Part shown: positions 37,489 to 46,804 of the stretch, piece after piece | Numbering within the stretch: the stretch's first letter is position 1 | How the letters are laid out: each line of letters starts with the position of its first letter | Assembly (NCBI GenBank): GCA_964627035.1 | Contig: CAZVKN010000006.1 | Coordinates: forward strand, 55,686-119,685 | DNA from: CAZVKN01 sp964627035 | GTDB lineage: Bacteria; Electryoneota; AABM5-125-24; Hatepunaeales; Hatepunaeaceae | Length of the DNA stretch: 64,000 nt | Direction of reading: 5' to 3' | Made by a program: the position numbers and the translations under genes | The notes under the pieces: model-generated | Told to the model about the DNA's origin: nothing | Seen by the model: only the letters and a program-made list of their open reading frames with translations | Database searches by the model: none

Positions 37489-38091
37489 ATGAAAAGAATG
37501 GGAGTATCGGTCATTAGTGAGAGCTGGTTCAGAGTGGTGGCTCAGCGTAAGCATGATCTGATTTTAAAAGAAGGTGACAAAGCACTACCGCTTATTGCAA
37601 TCTACGGCGGTTCTGCTGCGGTTGAGGGTGATGGTGATTGGAAGATGTCGTTTGAAATCGGACGGGAACTCGGGCGTCGGGGAGCTGCTGTGATTAACGG
37701 TGGATACGGTGGTGTTATGGAAGCCTCGGCGAGAGGAGTGGTCGAGGAGGGAGGAGTCTCTGTCGGGATCACCTGTGACAACCTGTCTGCGCGCAAACCG
37801 AACAGGTATATCCAGCATGAGTGGAAGCTGGATCGCTGGGATCAGAGACTGCTGGCGTTGATCTGGCTGGCTGACGGCTATATCGTTATGCCCGGCTCAA
37901 GCGGTACACTCGTCGAGCTTTCGATGGTGATCGAAACTCAGAACAAAGGTTTTGTTCCAGCCCGTCCGATTGTGTGCGTCGGTAACTACTGGGAATCAAT
38001 AGTGGATCGGATTCTTGGGATGAGAGATGCTGTCCAATTCAGCGACGATCCGATTGAATGTGTAAATCTAATGCTGGAGCAGAATGCTTAA
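37489..38091 (+). CDS. LOG-family (TIGR00725-like) nucleotide-binding protein
   Basis: A 200-residue Rossmann-fold protein related to the LOG / 'lysine decarboxylase' family, several members of which are cytokinin-type phosphoribohydrolases. Visible signatures are IYGGSAAVEGDGDW, NGGYGGVMEASARG and MPGSSGTLVEL. In classical LOG proteins the last is PGGxGTxxE; here Ser-Ser replaces Gly-Gly, as in a divergent subfamily. The start ATG 37489 is chosen because GAAGGA lies seven bases before it; a longer frame from 37426 runs back into yhhQ. It overlaps the endonuclease gene by eight bases. The biochemical substrate is unknown. Confidence 0.85.
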   Translation: MKRMGVSVISESWFRVVAQRKHDLILKEGDKALPLIAIYGGSAAVEGDGDWKMSFEIGRELGRRGAAVINGGYGGVMEASARGVVEEGGVSVGITCDNLSARKPNRYIQHEWKLDRWDQRLLALIWLADGYIVMPGSSGTLVELSMVIETQNKGFVPARPIVCVGNYWESIVDRILGMRDAVQFSDDPIECVNLMLEQNA

Positions 38092-38749
38092 TGATGATAT
38101 AGAAGAGAAATTACTTCATATTTATCACCTCCTCCTCGACAGATTTGGTCACCGCATGAAGTGGTTCGGTGAATCACCGATTGAGATAATTACCGGTGCA
38201 ATCCTCGTGCAGAACACATCCTGGACTAATGTCGAAAAGGCACTGTCAAACCTGAAAGATGCCGACGTACTCGACATACAATCTCTGCTATCAATTTCAC
38301 CCGACAATCTGGCTCGACTCATCTATCCATCCGGTTTCTACAATCAGAAAGCAGCGCGATTAAAGAGATTTGCACACTGGTGGTGGGATCGCTGCAATGA
38401 TAAACCTGAGCTGCTGAGTGATATACCGACAGAGACATTACGCAGTGAGCTGCTGGGAATAAACGGGATCGGACCGGAGACCGCAGACTGCATTCTGCTG
38501 TATGTACTGCAACGGGGAAAATTTGTGGTTGACAATTACACACGCAGAGTTATGTCCCGCATAGGTTTTGTCAATATGGATGTAAACTACAACGATTTGC
38601 AGTCCCTGTTTGAGGAAAATATTACCGTTGACAGTGATATGTACCGTGACTTCCATGCTCAAATCATTGCATTGGCAAAGAGTTATTGTAAGGTCAATCC
38701 TCTGTGTGAATCGTGCCCGATCACAAATCACTGCCGGAAACTAATTTAG
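38084..38749 (+). CDS. endonuclease III-related HhH-GPD DNA repair protein
   Basis: A 221-residue DNA glycosylase-type protein. The helix-hairpin-helix is LLGINGIGPETADCILLY and the catalytic Asp is in VVDNYTRRV (Lys of Nth is not obvious, the position before it being in ETADCI, so it may be a monofunctional glycosylase). The C-terminus has four cysteines, YCKVNPLCESCPITNHC, spaced 5-2-5, compared with 6-2-5 in classical endonuclease III, presumably binding a [4Fe-4S] cluster. It resembles the 'endonuclease III-related' group rather than Nth or MutY. Its stop codon abuts a MITE-like element. Confidence 0.88.
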   Translation: MLNDDIEEKLLHIYHLLLDRFGHRMKWFGESPIEIITGAILVQNTSWTNVEKALSNLKDADVLDIQSLLSISPDNLARLIYPSGFYNQKAARLKRFAHWWWDRCNDKPELLSDIPTETLRSELLGINGIGPETADCILLYVLQRGKFVVDNYTRRVMSRIGFVNMDVNYNDLQSLFEENITVDSDMYRDFHAQIIALAKSYCKVNPLCESCPITNHCRKLI

Positions 38750-38752
38750 TAG

Positions 38753-38881
38753 AGCCTATTCGATAATAGGTTTATCCGCTGTCAACCCGCCGCGGTTGAC
38801 AGCCTAACTTACAGAATATCAATTAGGTGTCTGTCAGGTACGGTGACCTGACAGCGAGCAATTCGTATTCTGGACAGACGC
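38753..38881 (+). mobile_element. MITE-like element, copy B (129 bp)
   Basis: It has the same two hairpins as copy A (GCTGTCAAC/GTTGACAGC and CTGTCAGGT/ACCTGACAG) and a right end GGACAGACGC. The left end AGCCTATTCG is diverged from the consensus. It is flanked by AGTAG at 38748-38752 and 38882-38886, a 5-bp direct repeat overlapping the stop codon of the upstream gene. The rest of 38882-38979 shows no feature. Confidence 0.75.
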
Positions 38882-38979
38882 AGTAGCTTTTTATAATCTG
38901 CTGTTTATCCTTTCTCAACATTGCTTGTCGGAACTAATTTCCTTACCATGAAAGATTAACAGATACTCTATAGGAATCA

Positions 38980-41556
38980 GTGTTGGGTTCAATGACAGAA
39001 CAACCGCAAACCACATTCAGATGTATCCTTGTAGTGATGCTTTCTGTCTGGCTCTGCATAAGCCTCAGTTCAGAATTGCACGGTGAATCACGCCGGTTCA
39101 CACGACAGGACAAGCCTGCAATTATTGAAGGTCGTGGGAAGTGGTCGGTGACGGCTGATGATGAACTTGTAGATCTAACAGGTGATTGGCAGGTCGTTAA
39201 ACCGTCCGGCTTTGATTCTGACACTATAAAGCTACCGTTCTGTTGGGAGGGGGAACCTGAGAAGTTTGTTCTTAGAAAAACGCTTAATCTGCATCGTGAT
39301 TTGTGGGACAGGAGATGGAGATTGGTAGTTGACGGGTTTGCGCAGAATTTGGCTGTGACACTGAACGGGTTTCACATTGACACCCGCAGTGGTGATGGGA
39401 TTTCATTCCAGATAGACCTTGTCCCTGGTGTACTTAGATTTGGTGCTGCTGAAAACGAACTGATCCTAACAATGGACAACAGGCTGTCCCGCAGCAAGGA
39501 AGTCCCTCTGAAAGGGGGCATTTATGCGAGGAAAAGATACGGCGGTCTGTTCCATAATATCTATCTGATCGGCTCACCTCCGGTGTCAATCTCAGATCTG
39601 TCCGCTAAGTTTATCGGAGACCATTTAGCCCCCGATACTATCAGGGTGATCGCTGAAATAAAGCGTCAGGATCACCCTCAGGTTGATAGAGACAACGATC
39701 CATATAAATGCCAGTTCTCTATTCTCGATGACGCAGGTAGTGAAGTCTATCAGTTAGAACCGGTTGTCGTAAACTTCAACAGCGTAGGAATTGCCACAGT
39801 TCGGCAATTGATACTGCTCCCAAATCTGAGTGATGCGATATGCCGACTTCAATGCAAACTTATCGGAAACCAAACACATACAGCATCCCTTACAATAAGA
39901 AAACCGACGATCAGGTTCACACCCCAAGGATTCCGCATCGGTTCAAACGAGCGTCAACTGCGCGGTGTCACCTACTGCGAACCTGACAGTCGTTCAGGAG
40001 TTGTCGGTACTGTCGAACAGGTTGAGAGCGACATCATTCAGATGAAGGAGTTGGGGGTTGATGTCGTTCGGGTCGTGCAAGGTCCGACATCTCAACACTT
40101 TCTGAATTTGTGTGAACAGTACGGTCTTGGTGTGTTGCAGGAGCTGCCTCTGTTTCATGCACCCGATAGAGTTCTCAGCGAGCCGGATCTTATCCGTTCA
40201 GCATCTGCTCAACTTGAAGCGATGATTAACCGGGATAAAATGTTCAACTGCATAATCGGATGGGGAATCGGCAGCCGGATCAATCCTCCAAATAATGAGA
40301 ATTACAAATTTTATCAGATGCTGGTACAGAAATTGAAAGAATTGGATGACCGTCCGGTATATGCTACTATTCCCTTCACTGATCAAATTACCGCCGCACC
40401 ACTTGATTTTGTTGTGATGGAGCTGAGCCCAAACAATTTTTGGAGGGATAAACCGCTTCCACAAACGGTTGACTGTGACAAGCCTATTCTATTGGGTGGT
40501 GTGCAGCAGATGGTAATCCCCGGCAATCTCGGGGGATGGTCGGATCCAACATCCGAAGCCGGTCAAGCACATTATCTTCTTGAGAGATTGGAACAGGTAA
40601 AGGATAAGAAATGGTGCAACGCTGTCTTCGTTTCAGACTTTGCTGATTGGCTCGGAGCGGTTTCAACGGTGACCTGCCAAGCACAATCATCTGACAATCA
40701 ATACCAAACCGGATTAATGGATTCTGCTCGGCAGCCCCGTCTGGCATTTTGGCATCTCGCTGAATATTGGGCTTCGGGAACAGTTCTGCCGTTGAACCGC
40801 GGTGATGATAAATCTGAATCAATGGCACTTTTCATTGTGGTTGGGATCGGATTGGTTGGGGTATTGTTGGTTTTCATCAGGCAAAATCATCTGTTTAAGT
40901 TGAATCTGATACGTACCTTCTCATCACCGAGGATATTTTTTCAGGACATCGGTGAAAAACGATATTTTCAGAGCGGCTCAACTGTGATGATTTCGCTGCT
41001 GATTTCCGGTGGTTTGGCGCTGATTGCGACGAGCTGGCTGCTTATCAACAGAACAATCTATCCCTTTGATTGGGTCGTCGGTTATCTGTTTGGCGATTCG
41101 TTGCTGCACGGTTTTATAGGGCAGATTCTGTGGCAGCCGGTGAGAGCGCTGCTTGTGGTCTGGGGGGCAACGATTGTGCTAATATGGATGGGGACGATCC
41201 GTGCGACAATCTTGTCGCGCTTAATCGGTCGCTCATTTTCAATGATACAGAGCTTTTACTTCATCAACTGGTCTTTTGCGGTATGTCTTGCGCTGCTCCC
41301 TGTCGGTCTGTTTGCACACCGGCTTTACCTGTTCGGTGGAGGATGGATCGCAACGACTCTGACAGTTGCAGCGTTGATCTGGTCACACTACCGTCTGTTT
41401 GTAGTGCTGCATCAGAACCTGCGCTGTTCTATACTCAAAGTTTTTTCATATTGGATGGTGGGTCCTTTCATAGTTGCTGCGATAATTTTCGGATATCTGG
41501 AGCGTAGCCACCATCTATCTTACTATTGGCAATTTTTCTGGGGAACTATATTATGA
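38980..41556 (+). CDS. GH2-like protein fused to a multi-pass membrane domain, catalytic residues apparently lost
   Basis: An 858-residue protein. After a signal or anchor helix (about 16-34) come a GH2 sugar-binding-like jelly roll (about 60-205, with LTGDWQVVKPSGFDSDTIKLPFCW split by strands), an Ig-like domain, and a TIM-barrel-like part starting RLRGVTYCEPDSRSG-type sequence (about 325-590). In active GH2 enzymes the acid/base Glu follows Asn in WSLGNE and a second Glu is the nucleophile. Here the first place reads IGWGIGSRINP (about 426) and the second region ILLGGVQQM (about 503), with no Glu. About six helices follow (from 613), the last five resembling a Yip1-like bundle. It overlaps guaB by four bases. 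The role is unknown; a membrane-tethered glycan-binding protein is an inference. Confidence 0.72.
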   Translation: MLGSMTEQPQTTFRCILVVMLSVWLCISLSSELHGESRRFTRQDKPAIIEGRGKWSVTADDELVDLTGDWQVVKPSGFDSDTIKLPFCWEGEPEKFVLRKTLNLHRDLWDRRWRLVVDGFAQNLAVTLNGFHIDTRSGDGISFQIDLVPGVLRFGAAENELILTMDNRLSRSKEVPLKGGIYARKRYGGLFHNIYLIGSPPVSISDLSAKFIGDHLAPDTIRVIAEIKRQDHPQVDRDNDPYKCQFSILDDAGSEVYQLEPVVVNFNSVGIATVRQLILLPNLSDAICRLQCKLIGNQTHTASLTIRKPTIRFTPQGFRIGSNERQLRGVTYCEPDSRSGVVGTVEQVESDIIQMKELGVDVVRVVQGPTSQHFLNLCEQYGLGVLQELPLFHAPDRVLSEPDLIRSASAQLEAMINRDKMFNCIIGWGIGSRINPPNNENYKFYQMLVQKLKELDDRPVYATIPFTDQITAAPLDFVVMELSPNNFWRDKPLPQTVDCDKPILLGGVQQMVIPGNLGGWSDPTSEAGQAHYLLERLEQVKDKKWCNAVFVSDFADWLGAVSTVTCQAQSSDNQYQTGLMDSARQPRLAFWHLAEYWASGTVLPLNRGDDKSESMALFIVVGIGLVGVLLVFIRQNHLFKLNLIRTFSSPRIFFQDIGEKRYFQSGSTVMISLLISGGLALIATSWLLINRTIYPFDWVVGYLFGDSLLHGFIGQILWQPVRALLVVWGATIVLIWMGTIRATILSRLIGRSFSMIQSFYFINWSFAVCLALLPVGLFAHRLYLFGGGWIATTLTVAALIWSHYRLFVVLHQNLRCSILKVFSYWMVGPFIVAAIIFGYLERSHHLSYYWQFFWGTIL

Positions 41557-43073
41557 GCGAGAACAGTTTTAAGAAATTTAATAATGATGAAAAGGTCAGT
41601 ACAAATTCATCAAAGCTGATCGGAATGGGATTAACGTTTGATGATGTGTTGATTGTTCCGATGAAGTCTGCGATGGCACCTCGTGATGCTGATCTTAAGA
41701 CGCAGCTCACCAAGACCATCCAACTGAATATACCCTTGGTTAGTGCTGCAATGGACACGGTCACGGAGTCCGGTTTGGCGATTGCGATTGCCCGTGAGGG
41801 CGGCATCGGGATAATTCACAAAAACCTGACCGTCAAACAGCAAGCGCAGCAGGTTGACAAAGTAAAGAGGTCGGAAAGTTTTATTATTTCAAACCCGATA
41901 ACGCTCCCGTCGCATCTGCCGCTGTCAAAGGCTCTTGAAGTGATGAGCCAGGACAATATCTCCGGTATTCCGATTGTAGATAACGGCAAACTAACGGGGA
42001 TGTTAACTCACCGGGATGTCCGTTTTGTCAGCGACACGAGTCACCAGATTTCAAAATACATGACACCACTGGCATCTCTTGTGACCAAGCCGATTGGTAC
42101 TACAATGGAAGAGGCTTGGGAGATCCTGCATGAGAAACGAGTCGAAAAGTTACCGGTAATTGATTCGGATGGACATCTTAAAGGTCTCATCACCGCTAAG
42201 GACATACAGAAGAAAAAATCATTCCCGGCTGCCTGCATGGACGATCAGGGGCGGTTGAGGGTTGGAGGCGCTGTAGGTGTAACAGCCGACACACTTGATC
42301 GTGCGAGTGGGTTGATCGAAGCGGGTGTAGATGTCATCACGGTTGACACAGCTCATGGACATTCCGCTGGAGTGTTGAAGACTGTCGAAATGATTAAGGA
42401 ACATTTCAGTGATGTGCAGGTTATAGCAGGTAATATCGCAACTGCTGAGGCAGCACTGGATCTAGCTGCAGCGGGTGCTGACTGCGTGAAGGTCGGCATC
42501 GGACCGGGGGCTATCTGCACAACGCGGGTAATCGCAGGGATAGGCGTTCCACAATTGACAGCGATCATGGACTGTGCCACTGCGCTTGAGGGCAAAGGGA
42601 TACCTGTAATTGCAGATGGTGGGATCCGCTATTCGGGTGACATTGCCAAGGCGATAGCTGCCGGAGCAAGCTCTGTGATGATAGGGTCGCTGTTCGCTGG
42701 AATGGAAGAGTCACCCGGCGAGATGCTTCTGTGGGAAGGAAGACCGTTCAAGGTCTATTACGGAATGGGATCACTCGCTGCAATGAAGAAAGGGTCGGCA
42801 GATCGGTATTCGCAGGAGGGCGCCGAGCCGGAAAAATTGGTGCCCGAAGGGATTGAAGGGCGTGTCCCCTTCAAAGGCAAGCTCACTGATACGACGTTTC
42901 AATTGATGGGAGGCTTGAGAGCGTCTATGGGCTATTGCGGATGTACAGACATCAAGACGTTCCAGCGGAAAGCAAAGTTTGTGAGGGTCACGGGATCAGG
43001 TGTGAGAGAGAATCATCCACATGATGTTATGATAACGCGAGAATCCCCAAATTATCAATCAACATTCAAGTAG
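41553..43073 (+). CDS. guaB: inosine-5'-monophosphate dehydrogenase
   Basis: GuaB oxidises IMP to XMP, the committed step to GMP. From ATG 41553 (overlapping the previous stop as ATGA, with GGGGAA upstream) the protein has 506 residues, typical of the family. The barrel starts LTFDDVLIVP, is interrupted by two CBS domains (about 110-225), and resumes with the catalytic loop GPGAICTTRVIAGIGVPQ, which contains the active-site Cys. The flap region SADRYSQEG and the final RGSGVRENHPHD-type sequence are also normal. Its coupling to an unrelated membrane protein is unusual. Confidence 0.98.
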   Translation: MSENSFKKFNNDEKVSTNSSKLIGMGLTFDDVLIVPMKSAMAPRDADLKTQLTKTIQLNIPLVSAAMDTVTESGLAIAIAREGGIGIIHKNLTVKQQAQQVDKVKRSESFIISNPITLPSHLPLSKALEVMSQDNISGIPIVDNGKLTGMLTHRDVRFVSDTSHQISKYMTPLASLVTKPIGTTMEEAWEILHEKRVEKLPVIDSDGHLKGLITAKDIQKKKSFPAACMDDQGRLRVGGAVGVTADTLDRASGLIEAGVDVITVDTAHGHSAGVLKTVEMIKEHFSDVQVIAGNIATAEAALDLAAAGADCVKVGIGPGAICTTRVIAGIGVPQLTAIMDCATALEGKGIPVIADGGIRYSGDIAKAIAAGASSVMIGSLFAGMEESPGEMLLWEGRPFKVYYGMGSLAAMKKGSADRYSQEGAEPEKLVPEGIEGRVPFKGKLTDTTFQLMGGLRASMGYCGCTDIKTFQRKAKFVRVTGSGVRENHPHDVMITRESPNYQSTFK

Positions 43074-43074
43074 C

Positions 43075-43115
43075 AGTCCGCTCGGTGCCGGTTTGTCCGA
43101 CACCGAATATGGACT
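43075..43115. terminator. candidate terminator between convergent guaB and rpsT
   Basis: Nested pairing AGTCC..GGACT (43075-43079/43111-43115) around CGGTG..CACCG and CGG..CCG with a TTTGT loop, followed by ATTTT. It starts one base after the guaB stop and reaches the rpsT stop. Confidence 0.55.
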
Positions 43116-43374
43116 ATTTTGCCTGATCGCCACCGAAACGACGGTGAAGTCGCGATTTGTTGCGTGAAGCATTGTTGCGATGAATGACGCCTTTGGAAGC
43201 AAGACGATCAATAACCGCACAAGCATGCATCAATCGTTCAGAACGAGCCTGTGTTTCTTCGGCTTCACCGATGCGCCGAATAGCGGTACGCATCAACGAC
43301 CGATAGTGACGGTTGCGCAGGTTGGATTTTAGATTTGTCTTGATACGTTTGATGGTTGATTTATGGTGCGCCAT
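43114..43374 (-). CDS. rpsT: 30S ribosomal protein S20
   Basis: An 86-residue, strongly basic protein starting MAHHKSTIKRIKTNLKSNLR, the S20 signature, and containing VIDRLASKGVIHRNNASRNKSRL, also conserved. S20 binds 16S rRNA early in 30S assembly. It stands alone on the minus strand, as in many genomes. Confidence 0.97.
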   Translation of the reverse strand: MAHHKSTIKRIKTNLKSNLRNRHYRSLMRTAIRRIGEAEETQARSERLMHACAVIDRLASKGVIHRNNASRNKSRLHRRFGGDQAK

Positions 43375-43401
43375 CTATAGTCTCCGGTAAATTATGGAGT
43401 T

Positions 43402-43454
43402 GTAGTCGTGGTTTTCTCAACCACGACGTCGGGTTTGTCTCAAACCCGACTACA
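43402..43454. repeat. two-hairpin repeat of the 'gtagtcg...cgactac' family
   Basis: First hairpin GTCGTGGTT..AACCACGAC (43405-43427), second GTCGGGTTTG TCT CAAACCCGAC (43428-43450), flanked by gta and tac. It lies upstream of rpsT and so could contain its leader. This is the clearest copy of the family in the window. Confidence 0.8.
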
Positions 43455-43554
43455 TACTTAATACTTCTAATTGAATTCAAATTTGAAACGAACTGTAAAT
43501 ATATTCAGCTATTTAATCAAAGTCAATAGAATCATAATAATTGATGCCTGACAA

Positions 43555-45993
43555 ATGAACAAGTTCCTCATAATGCTACTGATAATGTTCTGCATTTCTC
43601 TCTTTTCCGGATGTGCATACTATAACTACCTCTACAACGCAAAACAATATTACGAAGAGGGGGAAATAGAACGAAAAGAAAAGAGTCGGACCAAAACCGA
43701 TAGCAAATCGAAGAAAAAGCTGGGGAAAGCTAAATTTGAAAAGTGCATAGCGTCTGCAGGAAGGATGCTGGAGTATTACCCGGACAGCAGATGGGAAGAT
43801 GACGCTTTACTGATCCTCGCCAAAGCCTACTATAGAATCGGACAATACCGCAGTGCTATCACCAAGGTCAATGAGCTGACACTGAAATATCCTGAATCAC
43901 AATTTGTAACGGAGGGATTGCTGTGGAAGGGGATGTCCCTGTTAAAAGTGGCTCAGCCGGACTCGGCACAGCGGATCCTGTCTCGTCTGTTTGACGATAA
44001 TGACAATCCACTCATTAAAGCCAATGCTCATCATGCACTCGCCAACTACTATTTTGAAGAAGATAGGTATGAACAGGCACTCGAGCGGTATCGTGCCGTT
44101 CAACAGGCTGAACCGGATGATGAATGGTTAACGGGAGAGTCATGGCTTAAGATCGGTGAATGTTTGAGTTTGTTGGAACGCTATGAGGATGCTGTCGCAC
44201 TGTATGACGAGCTGTTAGCGAAAAAAGCTCCGAGGCGTCTGAAGTTTCTCGGTCAGCTTGAGCGCGGAATCGTACTGATGGAACTGGATCGTTTTGAAGA
44301 AGCATTGACTTCGTTTGAAGTCCTGCTAAAGGATGGAGCATTCATTGACCTGTTCCCGGGAGTTGAGCTTCAGGCAGGACTGTGCGAGCGAAATATGGGA
44401 AGATATGAAGAGTCACGCAAAAGACTTGAACGACTGACCGAGACGGAAACTCGAGGTGTAATCGCTGTTAAAGCAAACTATGAGCTGGGGGAACTGCTGT
44501 GGGAACAGTGGCGGGATCTATCCAATGCTTCCACTGCATTAGAGGCTTCGAGCAAAGCTGATCGTAGTTCTCCGACAGGCAAAGCAGCCGATTCGCTTAA
44601 AAGTGAGATGGAGCAGTTGTATCGTTTTTGGCAGAAAATCGGGTTTATAGAGTCACAGATGTCGGCGATTGATTCCGTTCAAAGAGGATTGCTGGAGCTG
44701 TTTCCAAAGGACACTGTCTATGTTGATTCTCTGAAAGAAAAGAACAGGAAGTCTAAAAAGCGGAAGAAGAAATCCTCAAGGAGAAACCGACGTGATGATG
44801 ATGCGATAATGCGCATGGTCGAGGAAGCTCAGGAAGAACAGAGGATGGAAGAATCCGAGAGTGATTCCATAGCTGCAGAACAACCGGATACTACGGCATC
44901 ACTCGACTCGACAGCTATTGCGGATCTATTAGAGAAACGTGATTGGGAGCAGATTAATGAGCTTTACCGATTTGCCTCTTTCCATCTGTTCGACCGCAAT
45001 GACACTGACAGTGCTGCAATATATTTTAATAGCGTTGCAGCAATTAACCATCCACCGTTTGACAGTGTAGCCTCTGATGACAATAGATCCCACAAAGACA
45101 TTTGGGCACGCTCCATCGCATCACTGGCATACGTAGCAAAATCTGATGGGGACTCAGTCGAGAGCGATTCGTTGTACGGTCTGATCCTCGAAGAGCTGCC
45201 GGACAGCCGCTGGAGTAAAGCAGTAAACGACAACGGGAACGAACAATTAATAAGCACGAAAGAAGATACGCTCCGGTTTATCTATGAAGAAGCTGAAAAT
45301 ATCTGGTTTGAGGATGCTGATCTGAAGAGAGCAAGGGACATATATCTCGATATAGTCAATCAAGCAGATCCGGAGTCCGACGTCCGTGCTAAATCTCTAC
45401 TGGCTGCAGCATATCTTTCCCGAAGAATTGTGGTGGAGGATACTCTCACAATTCAACTGTATGAGCAGATTTCAGAGGAGTTCAGAGGCAGTGAGTATGC
45501 AAAGCTGGCGAGCGATCTTAAGAGAGAGATAAGCGACCGAGGCGAGGAGCAGCAGGAGCCCGAGTTTGATCTGATGGAGCATGAGCTGAACGACTATTCC
45601 GAGAAATTTCCCAAAGACTTTGAGGTAATTGACGATCCGCTGTTGCACGGCATGTCCGACAAAGTGTATCTCCCGGATGATGTGGACGTGATGCCTGAGA
45701 TGGCTACAAGCAGATCCATGTTGAAATCCTATCTAAGCAGCCACTATCCGTTTGAAGCGTTCAATGATGGAGTGAAGGGCACGGTAATGCTTGAGTTTAC
45801 GGTTGGTATTTTCGGTGAAATATATGATATTAAGACTATGAACGTAGAGCCAAAGAACAGAGGATTCGAACAGTCCGCTGAAGAGGTGCTCAGAAAGCTG
45901 GTCTATACCCCCGGACGCTATCGCGGTCGTGAGGTTCCGGTAACAATCAAACAGAGGTTTGCGTTTCGCATACCAGGTATGGATGATGAATAA
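43555..45993 (+). CDS. TPR-rich lipoprotein with C-terminal TonB-like domain
   Basis: An 812-residue envelope protein. The signal peptide ends at FSGC (lipobox, Cys20). Tetratricopeptide-like repeats occupy about 55-390 (for example DDALLILAKAYYRIGQYRSA and ADYYFEEDRYEQALE-type helices), followed by a very basic then acidic linker (KSKKRKKKSSRRNRRDDD, about 400-450), more TPR helices, and a TonB C-terminal domain (about 715-812) with GTVMLEFTVGIFGEIYD and PGRYRGREVPVTIKQRF. TonB domains are normally tethered to the inner membrane by a helix; a lipid-anchored, TPR-bearing form is unusual. It ends overlapping pyrK. The partner is unknown; bridging outer-membrane proteins is an inference. Confidence 0.88.
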   Translation: MNKFLIMLLIMFCISLFSGCAYYNYLYNAKQYYEEGEIERKEKSRTKTDSKSKKKLGKAKFEKCIASAGRMLEYYPDSRWEDDALLILAKAYYRIGQYRSAITKVNELTLKYPESQFVTEGLLWKGMSLLKVAQPDSAQRILSRLFDDNDNPLIKANAHHALANYYFEEDRYEQALERYRAVQQAEPDDEWLTGESWLKIGECLSLLERYEDAVALYDELLAKKAPRRLKFLGQLERGIVLMELDRFEEALTSFEVLLKDGAFIDLFPGVELQAGLCERNMGRYEESRKRLERLTETETRGVIAVKANYELGELLWEQWRDLSNASTALEASSKADRSSPTGKAADSLKSEMEQLYRFWQKIGFIESQMSAIDSVQRGLLELFPKDTVYVDSLKEKNRKSKKRKKKSSRRNRRDDDAIMRMVEEAQEEQRMEESESDSIAAEQPDTTASLDSTAIADLLEKRDWEQINELYRFASFHLFDRNDTDSAAIYFNSVAAINHPPFDSVASDDNRSHKDIWARSIASLAYVAKSDGDSVESDSLYGLILEELPDSRWSKAVNDNGNEQLISTKEDTLRFIYEEAENIWFEDADLKRARDIYLDIVNQADPESDVRAKSLLAAAYLSRRIVVEDTLTIQLYEQISEEFRGSEYAKLASDLKREISDRGEEQQEPEFDLMEHELNDYSEKFPKDFEVIDDPLLHGMSDKVYLPDDVDVMPEMATSRSMLKSYLSSHYPFEAFNDGVKGTVMLEFTVGIFGEIYDIKTMNVEPKNRGFEQSAEEVLRKLVYTPGRYRGREVPVTIKQRFAFRIPGMDDE

Positions 45994-46804
45994 ACCTGTC
46001 TGTGAGATGGCGACTACCATCTCGCTGGAAAAATTGTCAACCGATCTGTGGGAGCTAACTTTGCACTCCCCGGTTATTGCCGGCATGTATCGCGCCGGAC
46101 AGTTTGTCCATGTCCGCATCGGTGACAGCTTCCAGCCGTTCCTCCGCCGTCCGCTCAGCATCGGACCTCCACCTATCGGTACGAGCAGTGACAATGGTGT
46201 CTTGAGGCTGATCTTCGCTGTCAAAGGAGAAGGAACACAACTTTTAACCAATACACAGGTGGGTGACAAAGTTGATCTGATTGGACCGCTGGGTCAACCA
46301 TTTCAAATCCCATCGGATCTGGCAGGGAAACATGTGGTGCTGATTGCCGGAGGAATCGGCATTGTACCGTTGCTGACTCTTGTCAAAGAACTACCAAAGG
46401 AAATCAACCGGATATTTCTGCTCGGTGTTCGATCCAAGTCAAATCTTACGGTCAGTCGCAAGGAAATTGATTATAGGAATATTAAACTGTCGAGCGATGA
46501 TGGTTCTATAGGCTATCGTGGTAATGTTATAGGCTTGCTGAAAGAACAATTAAAAGAGATCAGCAATGAAGCGATACTGTATGCCTGCGGTCCTGGTGTG
46601 ATGATGTCTGCTCTCAAAGAGCAATGCATGGAGCTGAATATACCGCTGTATGTCTCGTTGGAGGTGTCAATGGGGTGCGGTGTCGGTGCATGTCAAAGCT
46701 GTGCTGTACCGAAAGCCGACGGCAGCGGTTATTACCTTGTCTGCGCTGACGGTCCTGTGTTTGATGCAGAGTCTGTCGAACTAAATCCGGAGACACTGCC
46801 ATGA
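45983..46804 (+). CDS. pyrK: dihydroorotate dehydrogenase electron transfer subunit
   Basis: PyrK passes electrons from dihydroorotate oxidation in PyrD (type 1B) to NAD+ through FAD and a [2Fe-2S] cluster. From ATG 45983 the protein has 273 residues. It shows the FAD-binding FLRRPLSIG, the NAD-site LIAGGIGIVPLLTL, and the cluster cysteines in MGCGVGACQSCAVP with a fourth in YYLVCADGP. It overlaps the stop of the preceding lipoprotein gene and, by four bases, pyrD. A second ATG at 45986 is equally possible. Confidence 0.95.
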   Translation: MMNKPVCEMATTISLEKLSTDLWELTLHSPVIAGMYRAGQFVHVRIGDSFQPFLRRPLSIGPPPIGTSSDNGVLRLIFAVKGEGTQLLTNTQVGDKVDLIGPLGQPFQIPSDLAGKHVVLIAGGIGIVPLLTLVKELPKEINRIFLLGVRSKSNLTVSRKEIDYRNIKLSSDDGSIGYRGNVIGLLKEQLKEISNEAILYACGPGVMMSALKEQCMELNIPLYVSLEVSMGCGVGACQSCAVPKADGSGYYLVCADGPVFDAESVELNPETLP

